A stretch of 42,396 bases of DNA from Leifsonia sp. 71-9 (GTDB lineage Bacteria > Actinomycetota > Actinomycetes > Actinomycetales > Microbacteriaceae), in assembly GCF_001898805.1 (NCBI RefSeq), contig NZ_MKVJ01000014.1, positions 1-42,396 on the forward strand, given 5' to 3'. The notes below the pieces were generated by a model. It was not told the DNA's origin, did no database searches, and worked only from the letters and a program-made list of their open reading frames with translations. The translations under genes were made by a program, and so were the position numbers. Below, in pieces: positions 20,087-26,122 of the stretch. The stretch's first letter is position 1. Every line of letters begins with the position of its first letter.

Positions 20087-20587
20087 TCAGATGCGGGCGC
20101 CCACCACGGTCGCTGCGAATCGGCGCGCGCGCTCGGCGAGGCCGGCGATGCGGTCGGCGATCACGGCCTCCTGGTCGAAGCCGATGAACTGCGGCGGCGG
20201 GGTGCGGCGCACGTTGACGCTGCACTCGAACTCGCCGCAGACGTGGGTGCCGACGGTGTCGCCGTTGCGTCCCGCCTGGCCGGCACGGCGTGCGGACCAG
20301 AAGTAGACGTCGCGGGGGTAGTGGATGTCCTGGCACCACCCGCACATCGACGGCGTGTGCGAGCGCATCGACGCCTCGGACGCGCGCAGGAGGATGCCGA
20401 CCGGTCCATCGTCGGTGGGGATGACGACGTAGCCGCGCTGCGGGAGGCGCGGGTCGCGCCAGCCGAGGTACTCCCGCCGCGACCAGTCGATCTCGTGCAT
20501 CCCGGGCGGCAGGGGCATGCCGTCGGCCTCGCTGCGCGTGATGTTGACGAACGACTCGCGGATCTGCTCTTCGGTCAGGCTCTCCAT
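20087..20587 (-). CDS. FBP-domain (EF-G-binding, FusB-type) zinc protein
   Basis: 166 aa from ATG 20587 (MESLTEEQIRESFVN). A helical N-terminal part is followed by a four-cysteine site, C-x2-C-x31-C-x4-C (MCGWC ... HVCGEFEC), which fits the C-terminal treble-clef zinc finger of the FBP family. Known members such as FusB/FusC of staphylococci bind elongation factor G, release stalled ribosomes and confer fusidic acid resistance; chromosomal actinobacterial members are mostly uncharacterised. GGAGG lies 6 nt before the ATG, so unlike many neighbours it has a normal ribosome site. It diverges from the thioredoxin gene. Confidence 0.78.
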   Translation of the reverse strand: MESLTEEQIRESFVNITRSEADGMPLPPGMHEIDWSRREYLGWRDPRLPQRGYVVIPTDDGPVGILLRASEASMRSHTPSMCGWCQDIHYPRDVYFWSARRAGQAGRNGDTVGTHVCGEFECSVNVRRTPPPQFIGFDQEAVIADRIAGLAERARRFAATVVGARI

Positions 20588-20643
20588 GTCCACCTCCGCG
20601 TTCCATGCTCGCACAGGTTGACCTTGCCGCCGGGGGCAGGGCT

Positions 20644-20649
20644 TAGCGT
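20644..20649 (+). promoter_or_regulatory. -10 element of the leaderless thioredoxin gene
   Basis: TAGCGT, 6 nt before ATG 20656. A TTGACC at 20618-20623 lies 20 nt further up, a longer spacing than usual for a -35. Confidence 0.6.
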
Positions 20650-20655
20650 GCGGAC

Positions 20656-20982
20656 ATGACAATCATCGACAGCGTCACCGACGCCTCCTTCGCCGACGAG
20701 GTCCTCGCGGCGCCCGGCATCACCCTCGTCGAGTTCTGGGCCGAGTGGTGCGGACCGTGCCGCGCCCTCACCCCCGTGCTCGCGCAGGTCGCGCGCGAGC
20801 GCGAGGGGGCCGTGAGGATCGTGAAGATCAACGCCGACGACAACCCGCGCACCGCGGCCGAGTACCACGCGCTCGCGCTGCCGTTCATGAAGGTGTTCCG
20901 CGACGGTGAGCCGGTCGGCACGATCGTGGGGGCGAAGCCCAAGCCCGCGATGGACATGGCGCTGGCCCCGTATCTGGGCTGA
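20656..20982 (+). CDS. Thioredoxin
   Basis: 108 aa, the typical thioredoxin length. The active site WCGPC has Cys32 and Cys35 in the context VEFWAEWCGPCRAL, and the cis-proline is in ALPF. The protein has no signal peptide and should act in the cytoplasm as a disulfide reductase. No thioredoxin reductase gene is adjacent. The ATG at 20656 follows a TAGCGT element by 6 nt and has no ribosome-binding site. The gene ends 10 nt before the convergent metallo-beta-lactamase gene. Confidence 0.95.
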   Translation: MTIIDSVTDASFADEVLAAPGITLVEFWAEWCGPCRALTPVLAQVAREREGAVRIVKINADDNPRTAAEYHALALPFMKVFRDGEPVGTIVGAKPKPAMDMALAPYLG

Positions 20983-20992
20983 GACCTCCTGG

Positions 20993-21802
20993 TCAGGTGA
21001 GATGGTCGTACGCCCCGCTCACCCAGCCGATGTAGCGTTCCGCGGAGCGCAGCACGGCCTCCCGCGCGTCCTCCGGGATGCGGTTGCCCAGGTTGCCGTA
21101 CATCCGGTCGAAGGGCCGGTCGCACACCGTGTCCGCCACGCGGCGGACCACCGCGGCCGACAGGGGGATGTCGTTGGGGAAGCTGCGCTGGAAGGTGACC
21201 CAGCGCTGCGAGGGCCCCGGGAAGACCGTGTCGCCGCTGAGCACGACGCCACGATCCCAGTGCACGACGGCGCTGCCGGGGAAATGGCCGCCGATCGTCC
21301 GCAGCAGCACGCCGGGGAGGACCTCGCGCTCGCCGCTCCAGGTCTCGATGCGGGGCGACTCCCGCTGCACCCAGTGCCGATCCGCGTCGTTGACGAGCAC
21401 CGGGACGTCGCCCAGCATCCGGGACCACGTGGTCTGGGCGCCGAACATGTGCGGGTGGCTGGTGGCGATCACGGCGGCGCCGCCCAGATCCTGCACCGCC
21501 GCGGCGGCCGCCTCGTCGACGTACCCCGTCGGATCCCACAGCAGGTTGCCGTCCGGGGTGCACAGGAGGAGCGCCTGCTGGCCGATCCCCACCTGCGGTT
21601 CGCTGCGCAGACCGTAGAGGCCGGGTTCGAGCTCGGTGACGACCACGTGCTCGCCCGCACGCTGCAGCTGCTGCAGGCTCGTCCAGCGCTGGCCGCCGGG
21701 AGGGACGTACTGCCGCTCGTCCTCGCAGATGGGGCAGGAGGCGGGCGGCGCCTCCCCCTCGGGCTGTTCCACGGCGCACGCGGCGCACAACCAATCGGCC
21801 AT
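20993..21802 (-). CDS. Zinc-ribbon metallo-beta-lactamase-fold hydrolase
   Basis: 269 aa from ATG 21802. A short N-terminal zinc ribbon carries Cys6, Cys9, Cys23 and Cys26 (CAAC ... CPIC), followed by a metallo-beta-lactamase domain: HPHMFG at 116-121, GGHFPGS with His173, SGDTVF with Asp191. The first motif lacks the full HxHxDH, so metal binding may be altered. Substrate unknown. The start is fixed by TACAGT 7 nt upstream; the longer in-frame start at 21850 would read into the divergent LLM gene's start region. Confidence 0.88.
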   Translation of the reverse strand: MADWLCAACAVEQPEGEAPPASCPICEDERQYVPPGGQRWTSLQQLQRAGEHVVVTELEPGLYGLRSEPQVGIGQQALLLCTPDGNLLWDPTGYVDEAAAAAVQDLGGAAVIATSHPHMFGAQTTWSRMLGDVPVLVNDADRHWVQRESPRIETWSGEREVLPGVLLRTIGGHFPGSAVVHWDRGVVLSGDTVFPGPSQRWVTFQRSFPNDIPLSAAVVRRVADTVCDRPFDRMYGNLGNRIPEDAREAVLRSAERYIGWVSGAYDHLT

Positions 21803-21809
21803 GCCGCGG

Positions 21810-21815
21810 ACTGTA
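21810..21815 (-). promoter_or_regulatory. -10 element of the leaderless metallo-beta-lactamase gene
   Basis: TACAGT, 7 nt before ATG 21802. Confidence 0.55.
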
Positions 21816-21845
21816 GCCGGAATACCGCCGGCCCGCCACGCCTTG

Positions 21846-21857
21846 CACACCGGTGTG
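21846..21857. repeat. Palindrome over the LLM gene start
   Basis: CACACCGGTGTG, a perfect 12-bp palindrome that includes the GTG start codon (21855). With one base more on the left it contains TGCACACC, the half-site repeated upstream of the secreted-protein gene at 23868. A possible operator. Confidence 0.45.
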
Positions 21858-22874
21858 AAGAAGATCGGATTCCTCTCGTTCGGCCACTACCAGGAGGTGC
21901 CCGGCTCGGTCGTGCGCACCGCGGGCGACGCCCTGCGGCAGAGCATCGACCTCGCCGTCGCGGCGGAGGAGCTGGGAGCCGACGGCGCGTTCTTCCGCGT
22001 GCACCACTTCGCGCCGCAGCTGGCCTCGCCGTTCCCCCTCCTGGCCGCCATCGGCGCCCGCACCAGCCGCATCGAGATCGGCACCGGCGTGATCGACATG
22101 CGCTACGAGCACCCGCTCTACATGGCGGAGGACGCCGCGGCGGCCGACCTCATCAGCGAGGGGAGGCTGCAGCTCGGCGTGAGCCGCGGGTCACCCGAGA
22201 CCGCCCTGCGCGGCTACGAGTCGTTCGGGTACTACCCCGACGACGAGGAGTCCGACGCCGACCTGGCCCGCCGCCACACGGAGCTCTTCCGCGCCGCGAT
22301 CGCGGGCGCGGGCATCGCCCAGGCCAACCCGCAGATGACCGGCCGCACCGGGGCACTCGCCATCGAACCCCAGTCCCCCGGCCTCGGCGACCGCATCTGG
22401 TGGGGCGCCGGCTCGCGTGCGACGGCGGTCTGGGCCGCGGAGCAGGGCATGAACCTGATGAGCTCCACCCTGCTCACCGAGGACACCGGCGCGGCGTTCT
22501 CCGACCTCCAGGCCGAGCAGATCCAGCTCTTCCGCGACGCCTGGACCGCCGCCGGCTGGGAGCGCGAACCGCGCGTCTCGGTCAGCCGCAGCATCATGCC
22601 GATCACGACCGACCTCGACCGCCGCTACTTCGGCGCCTCCGCCCAGGCGGACCGCCGCGACCAGGTCGGCCACCTCGACGGCGGGATCGCCCGCTTCGGC
22701 AAGAGCTACGTCGGCGAGCCCGAGGCCCTCATCGAGGAGCTGCGCACGGACGCGGCGGTGGAGGCGGCCGACACCCTCCTGCTCACCGTCCCGAACCAGC
22801 TCGGCGTCGACTACAACGCGCACCTGCTCGAGACCGTCGTGACGCAGATCGCGCCGGCCCTCGGCTGGCGGTAG
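21855..22874 (+). CDS. LLM-class (luciferase-like) flavin-dependent oxidoreductase
   Basis: 339 aa. The bacterial luciferase-like TIM barrel is evident: KKIGFLSFGH at the start, then DLAVAAEELGADGAFFRVHH, ASPFPLLAAIGARTSRIEIG, GTGVIDMRYEHPLYMAEDAA and GRLQLGVSRGSPE. Such enzymes use reduced FMN or F420; the cofactor cannot be decided here, and the substrate is unknown. The start is GTG 21855, just before the conserved strand. It has neither a clear Shine-Dalgarno nor a TANNNT element at the leaderless distance, which is unusual for the window; an ATG at 21801 in frame is possible but adds unlikely sequence. Divergent from the metallo-beta-lactamase gene, with 52 nt between starts. Confidence 0.88.
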   Translation: MKKIGFLSFGHYQEVPGSVVRTAGDALRQSIDLAVAAEELGADGAFFRVHHFAPQLASPFPLLAAIGARTSRIEIGTGVIDMRYEHPLYMAEDAAAADLISEGRLQLGVSRGSPETALRGYESFGYYPDDEESDADLARRHTELFRAAIAGAGIAQANPQMTGRTGALAIEPQSPGLGDRIWWGAGSRATAVWAAEQGMNLMSSTLLTEDTGAAFSDLQAEQIQLFRDAWTAAGWEREPRVSVSRSIMPITTDLDRRYFGASAQADRRDQVGHLDGGIARFGKSYVGEPEALIEELRTDAAVEAADTLLLTVPNQLGVDYNAHLLETVVTQIAPALGWR

Positions 22875-22877
22875 CGT
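22872..22877 (+). promoter_or_regulatory. -10 element overlapping the LLM stop codon
   Basis: TAGCGT, whose first three bases are the TAG stop of the LLM gene. It lies 26 nt before ATG 22904, so this transcript should carry a short leader with GGAAG. Confidence 0.4.
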
Positions 22878-22903
22878 TCCGCTCGCGATGGAAGACTGAG
22901 ACG

Positions 22904-23401
22904 ATGCGCGACATCGACCCCGGACCGACGATCAGGCCGGGCCACGGCCCCGCGGAGTACCCGGAACTGATCGCGATCTGGCGCAGCGCCGTCCGCGCCA
23001 CGCACGACTTCCTCCAGGAGGAGGACTTCCGCAGGATCGAGGACGGCCTCGCCTCGACCTACTTCCCCGCGGTGTCCCTCATCGTCGCTGAACGCGACGG
23101 GCGGCCGGTGGGATTCGCCGGCGTCGCCGAGGGCGGACTCGAGATGCTGTTCGTCTCGGACGACGCGCGCGGACACGGGATCGGCACGGCCCTGCTCGAT
23201 GTGGCCACGTCCGAGCACGACGTGACGCGGGTGGATGTGAACGAGCAGAACGCCGGTGCCCGCGGGTTCTACCTCAGCAGAGGGTTCGAGCAGGTCGGGC
23301 GCAGCGACCTCGACGGCGACGGACGGCCGTACCCGATCCTCCACCTGGCGCTCGCCGGGCGGGGCTCGCGGTCATCCCTGGAACCGGACGAACGACCGTA
23401 G
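22904..23401 (+). CDS. GNAT acetyltransferase, YjaB-like
   Basis: 165 aa. GNAT fold with the acetyl-CoA-binding loop VSDDARGHGIGTALL (R/Q-x-x-G-x-G/A) and the C-terminal VNEQNAGARGFYLSRGFE and GRPYPILHL segments. These, and the N-terminal IAIWRSAVRATHDFL, resemble E. coli YjaB, a GNAT of unknown physiological substrate. ATG 22904 is the only reasonable start, with GGAAG 9 nt upstream. It follows the LLM gene by 29 nt, and its final 30 nt overlap the end of the convergent GNAT gene. Confidence 0.88.
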   Translation: MRDIDPGPTIRPGHGPAEYPELIAIWRSAVRATHDFLQEEDFRRIEDGLASTYFPAVSLIVAERDGRPVGFAGVAEGGLEMLFVSDDARGHGIGTALLDVATSEHDVTRVDVNEQNAGARGFYLSRGFEQVGRSDLDGDGRPYPILHLALAGRGSRSSLEPDERP

Positions 23402-23740
23402 CGGCTCCGGACGCACGTCGTGCGCCTCGGTGAAGCCGAGCGATTCGTAGAACGCGCGCTGTCCCGGCTCGGCGTCCGTGAGCAGGACGTGCTGCCGGAC
23501 GTCGTCGAGGGCCGCGAAGACCAGCTCGACCAAGCGCCGCCCGATCCCGCGGCGCTGGAAGCGCGGGTGCACGAGCACATCCTGGAGGTACGCGATGGTC
23601 ACGCCGTCACCGACGACACGCGCCAGCCCGACCAGCGAGCCGGCGGACCAGCAGGTCGCGACACCCAGATCGGGCGTCTCCGGCAGGGCTGCGGTATCGA
23701 AGGCGAGGCCGCCGTCGGTCTCGGAGGCGGAACTGCTCAT
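23372..23740 (-). CDS. GNAT acetyltransferase
   Basis: 122 aa, a compact GNAT domain. Visible are strand VGLARVVGDGVTIAYLQDVLV, the acetyl-CoA loop HPRFQRRGIGRRLVE and the C-terminal AFYESLGF motif. Substrate unknown. ATG 23740 is chosen because TACAGT lies 6 nt upstream; longer in-frame versions run into the promoter of the secreted-protein gene. It converges with, and overlaps by 30 nt, the YjaB-like gene. Confidence 0.87.
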   Translation of the reverse strand: MSSSASETDGGLAFDTAALPETPDLGVATCWSAGSLVGLARVVGDGVTIAYLQDVLVHPRFQRRGIGRRLVELVFAALDDVRQHVLLTDAEPGQRAFYESLGFTEAHDVRPEPLRSFVRFQG

Positions 23741-23746
23741 CCCGGA

Positions 23747-23752
23747 ACTGTA
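23747..23752 (-). promoter_or_regulatory. -10 element of the leaderless GNAT gene
   Basis: TACAGT, 6 nt before ATG 23740. Confidence 0.55.
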
Positions 23753-23778
23753 CCCCGGCCAGATGTACCCCGAAGAGA

Positions 23779-23827
23779 GGGTGTGCACGTCCCACGAATA
23801 CTGAAATGATTGCATCGCTGCACACCC
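23779..23827 (+). repeat. GGGTGTGCA/TGCACACCC inverted repeat before the secreted-protein gene
   Basis: GGGTGTGCA (23779-23787) and TGCACACCC (23819-23827) are perfect 9-bp inverted arms 31 nt apart, with an unusually AT-rich core (GAATACTGAAATGATTG). A third copy, GGGTGTGCC, ends directly at the ATG (23859-23867). The layout looks like paired operator sites around a promoter. Confidence 0.5.
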
Positions 23828-23867
23828 GAATCTGCAGCGCATCAGTGTTCCGTGCGAAGGGTGTGCC

Positions 23868-24809
23868 ATGCGTATCGAGCGACTCCGATCCTCTCTTCTC
23901 GGCGGCGCCGTCGCGCTCGCGCTGGGAGGATCGCTGATCATGACCGCCACCCCCGCCGCGGCCGCCGACCTCGCACCGAAGACCACGACCTCCTCCTCCG
24001 CGATCACGGGGATGTGGGCGTGGGGCAACCCCATCGACCCGGCCGTCGACGCGCGCGGCGAAGGCGACCCGGAGTTCGCCCCGAAAGCGCTCGCCGCGTT
24101 CGCGAGCGCGCACAAGCTCAAGACGGTCTACCTCTCGGTGCCGTGGGCGGCCGACGAGGGTCCGTTCTCGAGCTGGCTGAAGGCCGCCATCACCGCCCTG
24201 CACAAGGCCGGGGTGAAGACCGTGGCGGCCCTGGGCGGCGACCCGGCGTGGGCGGACCAGCCCGACCTCGCCGCCACCTGGACGCGCTCGGCGCTCGCTG
24301 CGGCCCCGTTCGACGCGATCCAGTTCGACGTGGAGCCGTGGGTCGGCGCGGAGGAGAGCGAGCTCCCGGGCATCGCCGACAAGCTCGGCGCGCTGTACGA
24401 CGCGGCCACCGCTGTCGCGGGGCCGGTCCCCGTCGGCGCCGACCTCCCGTGGTGGCTGGCCGCCAAGCAGAGCCCCGCCGGCGGCACCCTCTTCGACGCC
24501 CTGCTCCCCCACCTCGACTCGGTGGCGATCGTCGCCTTCGTCGACCACGCGCGCGGCGACGACGGCATCCTGGCGCTCGCCGGCCCCGCCGCCCGTGCGG
24601 CGAGCGCCGCCGCGGTCCCGTTCAGCGTCGGCGTCGAGACCGACACCCCCGAGGTCGCCGGCGGGCCGAGCGCCACGTTCGGCGACGACAGCGCGAGCCT
24701 GCTCGAGTCGGAGACCGCGATCGTGCGCTCGACCTTCTCGAAGCTTCCGGGCTACGGCGGCGTCACGGTCGAGCACCTGCTCAGCTGGCAGAAGCTGATC
24801 GCCCAGTAG
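23868..24809 (+). CDS. Secreted protein, probable TIM-barrel (glycosidase-like), function unknown
   Basis: 313 aa. A classical Sec signal peptide (RIERLR, then a hydrophobic core, then TPAAAA) with likely cleavage after Ala33. The mature part alternates strands and helices as in a TIM barrel: KTVYLSVPW (about 85-93), HKAGVKTVAALGG (about 112-124), FDAIQFDVEPW (about 148-158), VAIVAFVDHA and VPFSVGVETD. Asp154 and Glu156 on the FDVE strand recall the catalytic acidic residues of barrel glycosidases, but I do not recognise a family. AAGGG lies 6 nt before the ATG. The promoter region holds a perfect inverted repeat. Convergent with the VOC gene 17 nt beyond its stop codon. Confidence 0.85.
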   Translation: MRIERLRSSLLGGAVALALGGSLIMTATPAAAADLAPKTTTSSSAITGMWAWGNPIDPAVDARGEGDPEFAPKALAAFASAHKLKTVYLSVPWAADEGPFSSWLKAAITALHKAGVKTVAALGGDPAWADQPDLAATWTRSALAAAPFDAIQFDVEPWVGAEESELPGIADKLGALYDAATAVAGPVPVGADLPWWLAAKQSPAGGTLFDALLPHLDSVAIVAFVDHARGDDGILALAGPAARAASAAAVPFSVGVETDTPEVAGGPSATFGDDSASLLESETAIVRSTFSKLPGYGGVTVEHLLSWQKLIAQ

Positions 24810-24826
24810 CAGGATCCGACCCCTGC

Positions 24827-25279
24827 TCAGGAGGCGTCGGCCGCGGCCTCCAGGGCGGCGATGTCGATCTTCGCCATCCGCAGCATCGCCTCGTTGGCGC
24901 GGCGGGCGCGCTCCGGGTCGGGATCGTTCTGCAGCTCGAGCAGGCGCGCGGGCACGATCTGCCAGCTCAGCCCCCACCGGTCCTTGAGCCAGCCGCACTG
25001 GCTGGGCTCACCGCCGTCGGCGATCAGCGCGTCCCAGAGCCGGTCGACCTCGGCCTGGTCGTCGCAGAGCACCATGATCGACGCCGCCTCGGTGAAGGGG
25101 AACTGCGGCCCGGCATTCATGGACTGGTACTCGGTCCCGGCGAGGACGAAGCGCACGAGCGTCACGCCGGCCGCCCGGTTCACCGAGAGGATGCGGGAGT
25201 CGGGCAGCAGCGACACGTACAGTGCCGCGGCCTCCTCCGCCCCGTCGTCGTACCAGAGGAATGTGGTGACCTTCTGCAT
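24827..25279 (-). CDS. VOC-superfamily protein, PhnB type
   Basis: 150 aa. PhnB-like vicinal oxygen chelate fold: QKVTTFLWYDDGAEEAAALY at the start, then the FPFTEAASIMVLCDDQAEVDRLW segment and CGWLKDRWGLSWQIVP near the end. These proteins bind small ligands or metals and include glyoxalase/bleomycin-resistance relatives; no substrate can be given. ATG 25279 is preceded by AAGGAG (25293-25288) at an 8-nt spacing. Its promoter lies back to back with that of the SGNH hydrolase. Confidence 0.88.
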   Translation of the reverse strand: MQKVTTFLWYDDGAEEAAALYVSLLPDSRILSVNRAAGVTLVRFVLAGTEYQSMNAGPQFPFTEAASIMVLCDDQAEVDRLWDALIADGGEPSQCGWLKDRWGLSWQIVPARLLELQNDPDPERARRANEAMLRMAKIDIAALEAAADAS

Positions 25280-25310
25280 GGTGCGGGCTCCTTCGCGTCG
25301 CGTGCCGCCC

Positions 25311-25316
25311 ATGCTA
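25311..25316 (-). promoter_or_regulatory. -10 element of the VOC gene
   Basis: TAGCAT, giving a leader of about 25 nt that carries the AAGGAG ribosome-binding site. Confidence 0.45.
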
Positions 25317-25327
25317 CGCGCGGCGGG

Positions 25328-25333
25328 TAGCGT
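25328..25333 (+). promoter_or_regulatory. -10 element of the leaderless SGNH gene
   Basis: TAGCGT, 6 nt before GTG 25340. Confidence 0.6.
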
Positions 25334-25339
25334 AGCGGT

Positions 25340-26116
25340 GTGTTCACCTCCTACATCGCGATCGGGGACAGCTTCACCGAGGGCGTCGGCGACGACCTCC
25401 CCGACGGCCGGGTGCGCGGCTGGGCCGACTTCGTCGCCCTCGGTCTCGCGGCGGCGTCGCCCGAACCCGTCCGATACGCAAATCTCGCGATCCGCGGCCG
25501 CAAGCTCGGCCCGATCGTCGCCGAGCAGATCGACCCCGCGATCGCCCAGCATCCCCAGCTCGTGAGCCTCAACGGCGGCGGCAACGACATCATGCGTCCA
25601 CGGGTCGCCATCCGGGATGTCGCGCGCATCCTGGTGGACGCCGCCGATCGCGTCACCGCGTCCGGCAGCCACATGCTGCTCCTCAGCGGCGCGAACCCCT
25701 CCGCCCACCTCCCGCTCGGCGGCCTGGTCCGCAAGCGCGGAAACGAGCTCGCCCGGGAGGTGCGCGCCATGCTCCCCCGCGACGGCATCACCTTCGTGGA
25801 CAACTGGGCCGACGAGGGCCTGGAGGACATCCGCTACTGGTCGGAGGACCGCCTCCACCTCAACGCCCTCGGCCATGCCCGCGTCGCGAGCAACGTGCTG
25901 ACCGCGTTCGACGTCCCGGTGCCCGAGGAGTGGGGCGTCGAGGAGGTCGCGGCTTCCCCCGGCGGCGAGCGCAGCCGCCGCACCGCCGAGTACTACCGCC
26001 GGTTCGTGCTCCCGTGGATCGGACGCCGGCTCACCGGCCGCTCCTCCGGCGACGGCCGGCAGGCGAAGATCGCCGAACTGACCGTCGTCGACCCGGCGTC
26101 GGCGCAGCCGCTGTAG
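25340..26116 (+). CDS. SGNH/GDSL-family hydrolase
   Basis: 258 aa. All four SGNH blocks are visible: GDSFTEG with nucleophile Ser11, a Gly in LAIRGRKL (about 49-56), NGGGND with Asn82, and SEDRLHLN with Asp170 and His173 completing the triad. Members hydrolyse esters such as acetylated sugars or lipids. There is no signal peptide, so the enzyme should be cytoplasmic. The basic C-terminal tail (about 210-258) lies outside the SGNH core. The start is GTG 25340 after TAGCGT. Its stop codon is 6 nt from that of the convergent phosphoketolase gene. Confidence 0.92.
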   Translation: MFTSYIAIGDSFTEGVGDDLPDGRVRGWADFVALGLAAASPEPVRYANLAIRGRKLGPIVAEQIDPAIAQHPQLVSLNGGGNDIMRPRVAIRDVARILVDAADRVTASGSHMLLLSGANPSAHLPLGGLVRKRGNELAREVRAMLPRDGITFVDNWADEGLEDIRYWSEDRLHLNALGHARVASNVLTAFDVPVPEEWGVEEVAASPGGERSRRTAEYYRRFVLPWIGRRLTGRSSGDGRQAKIAELTVVDPASAQPL

Positions 26117-26122
26117 CCGCCC

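Noticed and set aside
19923-20606. Extension of the pdtaR frame through tRNA-Leu and the FBP gene.
   Set aside because: It would read antisense through a tRNA; the leaderless -10 and family length support GTG 19922.
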